Below, one piece after another: positions 9,264-20,220 of a stretch of 64,000 nt of DNA (the stretch's first letter is position 1; each line of letters begins with the position of its first letter). The DNA comes from Iris pallida (taxonomy: Eukaryota > Streptophyta > Magnoliopsida > Asparagales > Iridaceae), in NCBI GenBank assembly GCA_029216955.1, contig JANAVB010012195.1, positions 1,860,864 through 1,924,863 of the forward strand, given 5' to 3'. The translations under genes were made by a program, and so were the position numbers. The notes under the pieces are model-generated. The model did no database searches. It saw nothing but the letters and a program-made list of their open reading frames with translations, and was not told the origin of the DNA.

Positions 9264-12200
9264 TCAGAATGCCTTCAAGCCCATTTTACAAGTTGTGTCA
9301 TCGACCAACTGGCGCTTGAGGCCTTTTGTGAACGGATCTGCCAGGTTCTCCTGACTCCGAACATCAATCACTGCAATTACACCTCTTTTGATAAGATCGT
9401 GTACTGCCTTGTGCTTCAACCGCACAGTCCTCTTCTTCCCGTTGAAGAGGTCATTTGATGCCACTACTGCTGCCGCCTGGTTGTCACAGTATATCGGTAT
9501 TGCCGGTATCTGAGCCCCAACCATCGGAAGATCATACATGAGCTCCCGAAGCCACTCTGCTTCATCTGCAGCAGCATCCAATGCAAAGAATTCAGATTCC
9601 ATGGAGGAGCGAGATAACATAGTCTGCTTCTTCGACTTCCACGATATAGCAGCTCCGCCCATGGCGAATACGAATCCACCTGTGGAATACTCGCTCTCCA
9701 TATCTGAACACCAGCTAGCATCACTGAAGCCTTCCACTACTGACGGATCTCCGCTGTAGAAAAGTGCATATGTCTGAGTTTTCTTGAGATATCTCATAAC
9801 ACGCTTCACAGCTTTCCAGTGCTCAACGCCTGGATTGCTAGTGAACCGACTCAGCATTTCCACGGCAAAAGCTATGTCAGGCCTTGTGGCAGTAGTAGCG
9901 TACATCAAGCTTCTGATGACGCTAGCGTACTCCAACTGCCTGACGCTTTCCCTCGAATTTGGCTCCAGCTTCTGATCACTCCGGTACGGTGTATCAATAA
10001 TAGGAAGATCTTGATACCCGTAGCGAGTGAGCATCTTTTCAATATAATGAGATTGTGACAGCGCTATTCCAGTGCCTGTCCGGATGATCTTGAGCCCCAA
10101 GATTACGTCGGCATCCCCCAAGTCCTTCATACTGAACTTGGTCGAGAGGAATTTTTTTGTCTCTGTGACGCAGCTTAAATCCGTACCTAGGATTAGCATG
10201 TCGTCCACGTAAAGACATACGATTACTCCTCTTCCGTCAGCAAACTTCGTATAGACACACTTGTCTGTTTCACTGACCCTGTAGCCATTTGACCTTATCA
10301 CCTTGTCAAACTTTTCGTGCCACATTTTGGGAGCTTGTTTCAAACCATACAGAGACTTCATCAACATACAGACTTTGTCTTCCAGACCTCTGACGACAAA
10401 ACCTTCTGGTTGTTGCATGTAGATCTCTTCGGTCAGCTCGCCATTAAGGAATGTCGTTTTCACATCCATCTGATGTATCACCAGCTTGTGTATTGCTGCT
10501 AGAGCAATTAACAATCTGATGGTTGTCATCCGAGCTACTGGAGCATAAGTGTCAAAGTAGTCGATCCCCTGCTTCTGAGCAAACCCCTTGGCCACTAGCC
10601 TGGCCTTGAACTTGTCAATGGTTCCATCTGCTTTTATCTTCTTCTTGAAGATCCATTTGCATCCGATGGGTCTTGCTCCTTCTGGCAGGTCAACCAATAC
10701 CCATGTGTTGTTGGAGGTGATTGAGTCAATCTCGTTGGCTATCGCCTCCTTCCAGAATACAGCATCTCTGGTCTTCATCGCCTCATCATAGGTAAGCGGA
10801 TCTGCTTCCACATGATAGGTGACGAAGTCATCTCCGAAGTCTTTCGGCCTCCTCGTTCGCTTAGTTGACGGCTCAGCGAGTTCTGGTTCAGCTGGTGTCT
10901 CCTTGACGACAGCTTCATCTTGGACTACTGGTTCATCAAAGACTTCTGTCTGCTTTGTACCCTCATCATTCTCCGGAATATCCGCGAGAACAATATTCTT
11001 GTGTTTTGCAAACTTGTCTTCAAAGTATTCAGCATCGCGAGATTCGATGATATGGTTTGACTCGATATCAAGGAATCTCCGAGCATCACTCTTCTCGGCA
11101 TACCCCAAGAAGATCGCCTTCGTAGTCCTTGTCCCCAGCTTCTGAATCTTCAGATCCGGGAGCTTCACATAAGCCAGACACCCCCACACTCGAATGACAT
11201 TCAAGTTAGGTCTGACTATGAACCAGAGTTCATGAGGAGTTATGTCGGAAGTTGCATATGGCACTCTGTTCAGAATGAACGTTGCCGTTAGTGCAGCTTC
11301 TCCCCAGTAGCACTTTGGAAGACCCGCAGTCAACAGCATGGAGTTCATCATCTCTGTCAACGTTCTGTTCTTCCTTTCTGCTACTCCGTTGGATTGAGGA
11401 GAGTACGGAGCCGTTGTCTCATTGATGATTCCATGTTCTTTGCAGAATGATAAGAATTCATGAGACCGATACTCTCCGCCTCGATCACTCCTTAACCTCT
11501 TGAGTTGTTGTCCAGTTTGCCGCTCAGCCTCGGCCCTGAACTCCTTGAACTTCTCGAATGCTTCGTCTTTATTAGACTTGAGCAAGTAGACGAAAGCATA
11601 CTTTGAGAAGTCATCGATGAAAGTAATGAAATACTTCATCCCGGCCTTTGTAGAGAATTGTTTGAAGTCACAGATATCTGAGTGAACCAACTCCAGAAGA
11701 TCTGTGCTTCGATGGACCCTGTGAAAGGGTTTCCTTGTGATCTTCGTTTGAGCACATACTTCGCATTTCTCTACCTTACCCCCACACTTGGAGATAAGTC
11801 CTAGACTAGACATTCTGTTAATCCTTTTACAATGAACATGTCCTATCCTATTATGCCACAAGTCAAGAGAATAATCAGAAAAAGTGATTGCATTTATATT
11901 ATCATGCTGGGTTACAACAAGCTGAATCTTGTACATTCCTTCAGTTTGGAAGGCTTTCCCGAAGACTGTACCCTTCTTGGACATCACCAACTGGCCAGCA
12001 TTGATGTCCATCCTCAAGCCTGCGTTGCAGAGCAGACTTCCAGAGATCAGGTTCTTAGCAATTACTGGAACATGCTTCACACCTTGAAGCGTCAGAGTGT
12101 TCCCCGATGTGAGTTTCAGCTCCACCGTCCCGATCCCCAGTACTTCAGCTTGTGCCTGGTTTGCCATTATGACCTTCTCTGAAGTTGGCTCATAAGAGAC

Positions 12201-13136
12201 GAACCAGTCCTTGTCTGAACAGACATGGCAGGTCGCACCAGTGTCTATCCACCAGTCCAAGTCAGCTCCCACAGTTGCAACCTGTGCTATCATGGCAACT
12301 AGATTAGTAATCATGGAAACCTTACTAGGCTCACCTTGTTCTTTGGGCTTGGACTTGCATTCGGATTTGTAGTGGCCCTTCTTGTCACAATTGAAGCAAG
12401 TCACATGGGACTTGGACTTCTGCTGCTTGAAAGCAGGACCCTTCACTTTCAGATTCGTGAAGTCCTTCTTTTTGCGATGAGAAGCAGCCTGCTTCCCCTG
12501 GTACTCTCTGGTTTGGACCAGATTAGCCTTCGCCAGTTGCTTGGACAGAGTATCCATCTTCTGTTGAGAGCGCATCTCGTCCTCAACATGGATCTCTTGC
12601 AAGAAATCTTCCAAGCTAATTTCCATCTTCTTTCGATGCATCCTTGCAAAGAAGTTGCTCCATTCTGTAGGAAGTTTCGCGACGATCCCTCCAACGACAA
12701 ACTTGTCGACGAGGGGCATGTTCTCGTCTTCTAGTTTCTGACGCAACTTCAGAAACTCCTTCACTTGGGGCAGCATCGCCTTCTCGTCTTCGAAGGTCCA
12801 CTTGTGGTATTTTTCTACCATGAAGATCTTGGACCGGTTCTCGTCATCTTCATAGAGCTTTCCCAAGGAGTCCCATATCTCTTTGGCAGATGTCTTCTTG
12901 GAGTAGGACTCTGCCAGAGAGTCTTCCATGGAATTGAGTATCAGTAGTTTGCATATACTGTTTTCTCTCTTCCACTTCGCTTGCTTGGTCGTAGCAGCGG
13001 CCACAGCCGCAGCAGATCCAGTGGTTGAAACGATCGGTTCTTCTTCTGACAGCACGTGATCAACATTCACGAGTTGAAGATTTAAAGTGACCTTTCGTTT
13101 CCATATCTGGAAGTGTTTGCCATCGAATTTCTCCAA
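9264..13136 (-). CDS. Copia-1 gag-pol polyprotein, intact
   Basis: One open frame of 1290 codons. In order it has: a gag region; a zinc knuckle CFNCDKKGHYKSEC (residues 247-260); an aspartic protease with WIDTGATCHVC (DTG at 298-300); a GAG-pre-integrase HHCC region (LWHNRIGH ... CEVCAQTK); an integrase core with HSDICDF, SDRGGEYRS and PQSNGVAERKNR (the D,D,E residues); a reverse transcriptase with CLYVDDMLIL (YVDD at 976-979, bases 10200-10211); and an RNase H with SRSSMESEFFAL and YCDNQAA. All catalytic motifs read as intact, so the protein could still be functional. The frame opens at a TTG codon (13134-13136). The same frame stays open upstream to a TAA inside the LTR edge (13206-13208) with no ATG; an ATT at 13188-13190 precedes GAG AAG and may be a lost ATG. 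The first in-frame ATG is codon 70. Confidence 0.95.
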   Translation of the reverse strand: MEKFDGKHFQIWKRKVTLNLQLVNVDHVLSEEEPIVSTTGSAAAVAAATTKQAKWKRENSICKLLILNSMEDSLAESYSKKTSAKEIWDSLGKLYEDDENRSKIFMVEKYHKWTFEDEKAMLPQVKEFLKLRQKLEDENMPLVDKFVVGGIVAKLPTEWSNFFARMHRKKMEISLEDFLQEIHVEDEMRSQQKMDTLSKQLAKANLVQTREYQGKQAASHRKKKDFTNLKVKGPAFKQQKSKSHVTCFNCDKKGHYKSECKSKPKEQGEPSKVSMITNLVAMIAQVATVGADLDWWIDTGATCHVCSDKDWFVSYEPTSEKVIMANQAQAEVLGIGTVELKLTSGNTLTLQGVKHVPVIAKNLISGSLLCNAGLRMDINAGQLVMSKKGTVFGKAFQTEGMYKIQLVVTQHDNINAITFSDYSLDLWHNRIGHVHCKRINRMSSLGLISKCGGKVEKCEVCAQTKITRKPFHRVHRSTDLLELVHSDICDFKQFSTKAGMKYFITFIDDFSKYAFVYLLKSNKDEAFEKFKEFRAEAERQTGQQLKRLRSDRGGEYRSHEFLSFCKEHGIINETTAPYSPQSNGVAERKNRTLTEMMNSMLLTAGLPKCYWGEAALTATFILNRVPYATSDITPHELWFIVRPNLNVIRVWGCLAYVKLPDLKIQKLGTRTTKAIFLGYAEKSDARRFLDIESNHIIESRDAEYFEDKFAKHKNIVLADIPENDEGTKQTEVFDEPVVQDEAVVKETPAEPELAEPSTKRTRRPKDFGDDFVTYHVEADPLTYDEAMKTRDAVFWKEAIANEIDSITSNNTWVLVDLPEGARPIGCKWIFKKKIKADGTIDKFKARLVAKGFAQKQGIDYFDTYAPVARMTTIRLLIALAAIHKLVIHQMDVKTTFLNGELTEEIYMQQPEGFVVRGLEDKVCMLMKSLYGLKQAPKMWHEKFDKVIRSNGYRVSETDKCVYTKFADGRGVIVCLYVDDMLILGTDLSCVTETKKFLSTKFSMKDLGDADVILGLKIIRTGTGIALSQSHYIEKMLTRYGYQDLPIIDTPYRSDQKLEPNSRESVRQLEYASVIRSLMYATTATRPDIAFAVEMLSRFTSNPGVEHWKAVKRVMRYLKKTQTYALFYSGDPSVVEGFSDASWCSDMESEYSTGGFVFAMGGAAISWKSKKQTMLSRSSMESEFFALDAAADEAEWLRELMYDLPMVGAQIPAIPIYCDNQAAAVVASNDLFNGKKRTVRLKHKAVHDLIKRGVIAVIDVRSQENLADPFTKGLKRQLVDDTTCKMGLKAF

Positions 13137-13203
13137 CTTGTTAAAGCCGGTATCGATGAGCGAAGCACGAGAGTTATCTATCTTCTCAATAAAGCTTTGA
13201 GAT

Positions 13204-14056
13204 TGTTAGTGCAGAGGCACAATTTTCGATGGAAAATTCTGAAACAGAAACAATTGTAAAGACAACGTTTCAAATGCAACACCTTAAAGAAGATGTACAA
13301 CAGAGATCCTGGAGGATTCTGAATTACGAGGATCTAAAAAGATTCTACGTAATACACAAAAAATCTAAAGAGACTTTTGTGCAAGCGACTATCGGCAGTA
13401 GAGCTTCTAAAAAGAAGTTACTGTAAAAGGTAACAGCAGCGATGACAGGCGAGAATGAGATGCTGGGGTGAATGAACCACCGTTGCTCAAAGCTTTATTC
13501 GTCCCACACGAGCACGAACATCTTCCAGGAACCAGCAAGTTCACGAAGAACTTCTGGAACGCTCGTAAGTCAATATTTGAGACTTGAACGGGCTTCCTGG
13601 ACTTTACGGACTCTCTTTACTCTCTTCTTGGTGCCTCTTTCAAAGGAGGCCAAGGGGCTCTATTTATAGAGTGGAGTTGAGACTTCACCTCTTCTCCTAT
13701 CCGATGTGGGACTAAAATACCAATACTCAAAAATAGAGTTTGATATTTTAGATCATCCCACAATCAGCATAGAAGTGTGCCAGTCCACGCCTACCCCCCG
13801 AACACTCCCGTGCATGCACGAGACATCCTGGAGTCCGTGTCCGAGTTCGAGTCCGCACAACAAAAATTAACTTGCATCCTTGTTGGATTTAATCCTTTTT
13901 CCTTCTAGAAAAATACTTCCACATGGCACAAACTTGTGCCCCACTACACCTCATGTGCACACCTCAACACAAGCAATGCATTATATTGAGATACTCACCA
14001 TTTGGTGTAACCGATATGGGACTATCTTTTCTAGTCCAAAGACAAAAACACCAACA
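13204..14056 (-). repeat. Copia-1 5' LTR
   Basis: 853 bp, about 98% like the 3' LTR. It carries TATAAATA (13661-13668) and AATAAA (13494-13499) on the minus strand. The bases immediately internal to it (ATCTCAAAGC on the minus strand) do not match the usual TGGTATCAGAGC primer site, so the tRNA primer is unclear. Confidence 0.95.
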
Positions 14057-14061
14057 CTTGT

Positions 14062-15042
14062 CCACGAAGGGAGGTGACAAAGAGTGTTCCAGAAATTCTT
14101 ACGAATTTTTTGGTTCACGGGAGCGGATCGACGGAGACAATCTAGTCTCGGTTTGAACAATGGTGATCTTTATCAACCCTGCATGCCGATTGTGCTATTC
14201 TGTTAGCAATTTTCAACAATTTTCACTACTATCTTCATATAGAGCTCTCCTCTGTCATGAACAAATTCGTTGCCATCTTAGTAGCAGCTCCACTGCTGGC
14301 TTTATCAGCAGTTTATACTGCGTAGCAAGTTTCTTGTTGTTCAGTGACTTCTACAAGAGTTCCAAGAATTTCTACAACTTGACATAGTAGAGCTCCAATA
14401 TCTTCTCCTAGATCAATCTTGAACATGATTTAGAATCTTTCTCAACAAGAATGGATTCGTTGTTCATCCAAAAAAAAGGCAATAGAGATTGTAGTAGTAG
14501 GCTTGGCAAATGTAAGCAACCATGATGGACTAAATTCAAATTTTTGTGGTGGAAGAAATTATATATTTTTTATGGAGTCAGCTATTATGCTAAAGAAATA
14601 TATACCACTTCTTCCTAAACCGTTTCCCAAACCAGAGAGTCCTGCAAGAGAACCGAGCAAAAACACACAAACCAAAAACGCTAAACACAAATCGCAGACA
14701 CAGAAATTTTTGACGTGAAAAATACAGATGAAAAAAATCACATGACGATCGAAGTCCAACCCTGAAGAACCTTCACTAATGGAATAAAGAGAATACACCC
14801 TCTACAACCTCCTCCCGATCCAATCGGATCACCACAACTCACTTGAAAGAAAAAAATTTGATTGCGGACTCCGAAGAACAAGAGATGTCAAAAAATTATT
14901 CGAAGCGATCTCTCCTTCACAATAGTCCTCAATCCTTTCTCTCTCTCAAATATTGTAAAGCACTCTTGCTTACTTCTTTTTTTAAGATATATTTTATGGT
15001 GAGGAAACACCTAGTATATATATAGCCTCAAACCCACAACTA
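14062..15042. other. Intron sequence without recognised features
   Basis: No gene or transposon end was recognised. The open frames here are short and without motifs. Confidence 0.5.
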
Positions 15043-15205
15043 ATTGAGGTATTCTACTATATGTAGGAATACTCAATCTAAACCATTGATGTATTCTTAA
15101 TATATATAGGAATACCCAGTCCAACTCCATTGAGATATTACTACTATATATAGAAATACTTAATTCAAATCCATTGGAATATTTCTATTATATATAGGAA
15201 TCCGG
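15043..15205 (+). repeat. 43-44-bp tandem repeat, nearly four units
   Basis: Units begin at an ATTG(A/G) near 15044, 15086, 15130 and 15173. Each contains a TATATATAGGAATA-like core. The units differ at several positions, so the array is old. Confidence 0.75.
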
Positions 15206-16300
15206 GATATTTTTCACATAGGTTGGGAATCCCATCCACTTCAACAACTTTCCTTTCTGCAGTCTTTCGTCCCTTATTCGAAGAACTGTCAGGTTTTTAA
15301 ACTAATATATTAATTCTTAACCAATATGGTTAACAAGCCTTCGTATCCAAGTCCAGTCAAGCCTAAGTTTTGACTCTTCATATTTGGAGCTGGAACTAAT
15401 TCTAATTGAGAGATGGAATTAAGCCTAACTATTGGATTCCTCAAGTAATTGCTGCCAAAAGCTTATCTGGTATTAAGAATATTGTTCCAAGTTCAATTGC
15501 AATGTCCCCCAGGAAATCCAGGAATTAGCAAAAAGTATGGATACGAAGAATTAAATCTGAAGAGGAGTATCTGAAGAGGGAACAAATAGCCATGACCAAG
15601 GAAAACCGAGAATTAAATCTCAAACTTCAATTCCCCTGAAATAGCAATCCCAACAACATTTTGTTGTCATACGTGAAAATTCCATACAACATTTTGTTCT
15701 AAGTGGTACCATTTTTTGTTGCACTTAAATGATGTTGTCGGATATACAAATCCATTGTTTGGGTTGATATAATTAGTTGCACCATTTGATATTGTAAGTA
15801 CAAATAAATTGTTTGGTTACGACTTTATGGCATTGGATGAAGAGGAAATGGGAGGAAATGGTGTTGACTATATAATAATCAAGTGGTGTTGTGATCGTTT
15901 TGGTTGTGCAAATATTATGTGGAAGTTGGTATGTCATTTGTAGTCAAAATGGATTATAGAAATATTTCAAAATAACAATTTATCGCGATTTCAAGCAAAA
16001 TATAGTGATTTCATAATCATTATTATTGTAATTGTGGTTCATGACAATACGTGTAATCTTATGTGTATCATATTATACATTTTACTTTCTAATCCATATG
16101 ATATTTTTAGATTGAGAATAAGCTTTATTGTTAAATTCCTTAAAAAAAAAAAATTTAATTCACAAGCTCCACATTCGACCAATGAGTGAAGATTCATGTT
16201 GGTCTGTCTTCATATTATACATTTTACTTTCTTCATGTCCAACCGCTTAGGCTCAATAAAATTTGAAAAAAAATTATCCAAAAAAAAAAAATCTACAACA
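15206..16300. other. Intron sequence without recognised features
   Basis: AT-rich sequence. Repeated ACATTTTGTT motifs occur around 15655-15700. No gene is supported. Confidence 0.4.
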
Positions 16301-17035
16301 AAATAAAATAAACATTAATCATCTTATTAAATTTTGAAAAAATAATTTATGAACATTTAAAACTCAAAAGAATGAAAAATACCCTAAAAAATAAACAAAA
16401 AATCCATCTTCAAGAGAAGATCGTATCAAAGTTTATGAAGTGTTTTTCGAAATACAAACTCGATCAAAATAAATTATATATCTCGAAAATAACAATCATT
16501 TACCAAAGAAATTCATATTTTTCTTTCTAGAGCAAAAGAGAACAAACATTCATAATTCTATTCAATTCCCCGGAAAAAATTATAAACATTAAAAAACAAA
16601 ACAACGAAAACTTTCTTAAAAATGAAGGAAAAAAATCATCTTCATAGAATATCGTATCAAAAAAATAAATTAAGAGACAAACTTGATCAAAATAAATTGA
16701 ATAACAACATTTACCAAAAAAAATTAATTGTTTCTTTCTATAGAGAAAGTGAACAAACATTCATAATTTTATTAAATTTCAAACATATATATTAACATTT
16801 AACAAATAAAACAATGAAATAAACCTAAAAATGAACAAAAATTTCACTGCAAGAGAAGATCATATCAAAGTTAATAAAATATTTTTTGAAGACAAACTTG
16901 ATCAAAATAAATTAAAAATCTCAAAAGTAATGGCTATTTACCCGAGGAAAAAAAGTTTTCTTTCTATAACAAAAAGAACAAACATTCATAATCTTATTCT
17001 ACTTTGAAAACAAGTTATGAACATTCAAATGGTAA
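16300..17035 (+). repeat. Tandem repeat of about 210-235 bp, just over three units
   Basis: The anchor AACAAACATTCATAAT occurs at 16541, 16752 and 16978, and a related AAACATTAATCATCTTATT occurs near 16309. Between anchors, GATCAAAATAAATT, a CAAGAGAAGATC-like motif and TTTCTTTCTATA recur in the same order. The array is AT-rich and non-coding. Confidence 0.7.
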
Positions 17036-17164
17036 ATAAGTGTTTTTAGTTGAGGGTAGAATTGGTAAATCCTATATTTTTTACTTTCTTTCCTTCCACT
17101 TTTTCTTTCATACAAAACAAAGAAACCAAACACAGCCTAAGGATTTTGTTAACATGAGCCCCAA

Positions 17165-18053
17165 GGGTGTGTTTGGTAGGAGAAAAAAATGGAAGAAAGG
17201 AAAATATATGAGGAAAAAATGGGAGTAAGGAAACATTTTCTCTTGTTTGGTATGAGGAGAAAAGTGGATGGAAGGTAAAGTGGAGAGATTGATTTTCCTT
17301 CATAACCGAAGACCATCTCCAATGGGGGTTTCTATCTTCCCTATTTCTATAGAAGAAATTCATTTTAGAAAAAACTTCTCCCAATGGTGGTTTCTATCAC
17401 CATTTCTATCCTAGGTGGCAATGATGTAGGATGGAAACTTTCTAGGAGGGTTTCTACATGTAGAAACCTCATAGAAATTCTCCTCTCTCTCTCATGACAA
17501 TTATTATTGGGCCCCACGCCATTAAATTGGCCCTTTTACTATGTGACACGTAGGATAGAAATGGAGAACCATTGGAGAGCATTTTTTGTATGTGTACAAT
17601 TTCTATGTAGAAACTCTTCCAACTAGGATAGAAATCTCCTTAAAGTATAATGCCAAGTATGATAAGAACTCAATTTTAGAAATCACCATTGGAGATGGTC
17701 TAATAAAACCAATCAACCCAAAAGTGGATGAAAAAGTGGAAGGAAAAGTGCATACCCATTTTAATTTACAATTATACCCTATAGAAATTATATTATTTTA
17801 AAGTAGTTCAATAAAGTCAAATGATAAATAAATATTGTTAGTTGCGGATATTATTGGTAAAGTCTATATTTTTTATTTTCCTTCCTTCCACTTTTCTTTT
17901 CGTACCAAACAAAGAAAAATATATCACTTCCATTTTCCTTTCATCCTACCAAACACAATGAAAGAAATAGTCTTTTCTTTCCATATGGATGAAAAATAAA
18001 TCTTTTTGAGTTTCTTTCCTTCCACTTTTCCATCCTTCCTACCAAACACAGCC
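17165..18053. mobile_element. hAT-like MITE, carrying a nested MITE
   Basis: GGGTGTGTTTGGTAGG (17165-17180) is matched by the complement CCTACCAAACACAGCC (18038-18053). Just to the left (17040-17143) lies the right end of a related copy, also ending CCAAACACAGCCTAAGG. The element is split by the MITE at 17311-17700. Confidence 0.65.
17311..17700. mobile_element. MITE nested in the 17165-18053 element
   Basis: The terminal inverted repeat is GACCATCTCCAATGG on the left and the complement of CCATTGGAGATGGTC on the right. A GAA/TAA pair flanks it, compatible with a decayed 3-bp target duplication. The interior repeats GGTTTCTA and TAGAAA(C/T) in inverted pairs. Confidence 0.75.
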
Positions 18054-18390
18054 TAAAACACATGTTAAGGATAATTAATACATAGCATTTTGCTTTGAAA
18101 ATTGTTATCAACATCTAATAAATACTAAAAATAATAATTTTGCATTGAAAAATATCATCAAGACCCAATAAAATAGTTTTCCAATGCAAAAAGTCCTTGT
18201 ATTGAACCTTGATTACATTTTCCAATGCAGAAAATTATTTTTTAAATGTATATTGAGTTTTGGTAACAATTTTCAAAACAAAAGAACATGTATTAAATTA
18301 TCCTTAACATGTGCCTTAAAGGCACATGTTAACAAAACCCGTAATTTAAAACTCCCATCAACAGTAGTTTTTTGAATCTCAATTGATTAA

Positions 18391-19600
18391 GGGCCCGTTT
18401 GGTAAATCGTATTTGGAGTTAGATTTTAGAATTTTATGGATTTGAAGCCAAATCTATGAAATCATATGTTTGGTTGGAGATAGATTTGGATATGAAAAAT
18501 ATGACCAAATCCAAAATTTGGATTTAGAAGAAAGACGTTAGATTTAGGAGGAAAAAATTAGTTATTTTTTAATAATTTTGTTAAAATATTTAATTTATAG
18601 TTTATTCAAAATTAACTAATAGTTAATTAAAAATTAGTCATTCTATTATTTTAAAAAATATTTTTTTATAAATAAAAATTAGTTATTGTTCTTTAATAAA
18701 AAAATTAACTAATAGTTAGTTATCATAATTATAATATAAGTTAATAATTTATTAATTAATAGTTTTAATATTTAATAATTTATAATAATTTATAATTTTA
18801 TTAATCATAATTATAACAAATTTATTAATTATAACTATAATCTTAATTAATATTCAATTATAATCATAATTAATAATTTACTAGCCTAATTATAATCTTA
18901 ATTAATAATATTTTAATCACAATTATAATCATATTTAATAATTTATAATTTAATAATTAATATATTATAATAGTTTAATTAATAATTTATTAATCATCAT
19001 TATATTAATTTATAACTACTATTTTTAAAATATTTAATTTATAGTTAATTAAAAATTAGCTAACAGTTAATTAAAAACTAGTCATTATTATTATTTTTTA
19101 AAAACAATTATTACTAAAAATTATTTATCATTTTAATAAAAAATAACTAATAGTTAGTTATCATAAATTATCATCAGTATTAATAATTTAATTTTTAATA
19201 ATTAATATATTATTGAAATTTTATTTAATAATTTATTAATCGTCATTATAATCATCATTATATCTTAATTAATAATTTATTTAGTTATTATTTTATTAAT
19301 TATTATAATAATTTAATTATTAATTATAACAATAATTATAATTATAATTATAATTATAATTATAATTATAATAGCTAATTAATAATTTTTATTTTTTATT
19401 TTATTAATTATAATAATAATTTAATTATTAATTATAATTATAATAGCTAATTAATAATTTACCAAATTCTATGTTTCGTTGGAGTTGGATTTGGATTTGA
19501 AAATTCATGATTTAGATTTGGATTTGAATTTTGGATTTCCAAATCCAAATCCAAATACAAATCCCTAACGGTTGGTTGTAGAACCACATATTCAAATCAT
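18391..19600. mobile_element. AT-rich hAT-like element with a GGGCCCGTTTGGTAAA end
   Basis: It begins with the typical hAT/MITE end GGGCCCGTTTGGTAAATCG, then GTATTTGGAGTTAG. The interior (about 18540-19460) is nearly pure A/T with repeated TAATAATTTAT motifs. The right part (19480-19570) repeats GGATTTGG and CCAAATCC. The best inverted partner of the left end lies much further right (CCAAATACGGTTTACCAAAC, about 21293-21312), so the true right boundary is unresolved. Confidence 0.45.
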
Positions 19601-19822
19601 ATTTGACTAACATTAATATTTTTAAATTACAACTATGTGATTCTTAAATCTTTATTGACTAACCCCGCTAAATGAATTCCAGTATTTACAACGAATCAAA
19701 CATGCTAATGTTGTAATGAATGTTAGACTTGTGATGAATGTTGCAATGACTCACCCCACCTGAGTGGATTCCATTGTTTACAACAGAACATTCCTATGTT
19801 TGTTGTTTTTTATGGGATATTT

Positions 19823-20216
19823 AGACTTTGAGTCTTAATTTCTGAAATTTATGTTTGGGTCTCTATATTATCAATAATGCTAAATCTACAATCAAAATTT
19901 TACAATCATACAACAACCTCTTTCTTCCACCCCTTACACATGGGTCCCACCTCCCCTCTCGCTCCCGCTACATGGGCTCTATCCGACCCCACCACTTCTT
20001 CCCCTCCTCTAATCGAAGTCCGACACGTGGCGGTTGTAAGGGGTTGTACACACTTGGTTGTAGGCATAGCAAAGCCCCTATATTATACATAATTAGTGTT
20101 TGGGTCTCAAAAGTGTCACAAAAAACAATTAGTGATACTTTTGACACCAAAACACTAATTATCTATAATATGAAGACCTAAACACAAATTTTGAAACTTA
20201 TTTGAGATCCAAAGTC
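19823..20216. mobile_element. MITE with about 50-bp terminal inverted repeats, split by a nested MITE
   Basis: The left end GACTTTGAGTCTTAATTT and following TTATGTTTGGGTCTC are inverted at the right end (GACCTAAACACAAATTTTG ... GATCCAAAGTC). It is interrupted by the 206-bp element at 19872-20077. Confidence 0.7.
19872..20077. mobile_element. Mutator-type MITE with 9-bp target duplication
   Basis: A perfect 9-bp duplication CTATATTAT flanks it (19863-19871 and 20078-20086), as for Mutator-like elements. The ends pair imperfectly: AATGCTAAATCTACAATC against the complement of GGTTGTAGGCATAGCAAAG. It is GC-richer than its host element. Confidence 0.8.
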
Positions 20217-20220
20217 GGGT

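Larger units (their letters stand above)
7345..14056 (-). mobile_element. Copia-1: complete Ty1/Copia LTR retrotransposon
   Basis: A 6.7-kb element transcribed from the minus strand. It has two LTRs (7345-8198 and 13204-14056), each starting TGTTAG and ending CCAACA on the plus strand, and a perfect 5-bp target duplication CTTGT (7340-7344 and 14057-14061). By eye the LTRs differ at about 16 positions plus one 1-bp indel in about 853 bp (about 98% identical), mostly transitions. Internally there is one uninterrupted 1290-codon gag-pol frame, a roughly 1-kb non-coding 3' region with structured tandem repeats, and a clear polypurine tract. It sits in the intron of gene A in the same orientation. 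The insertion looks fairly recent. Confidence 0.95.
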
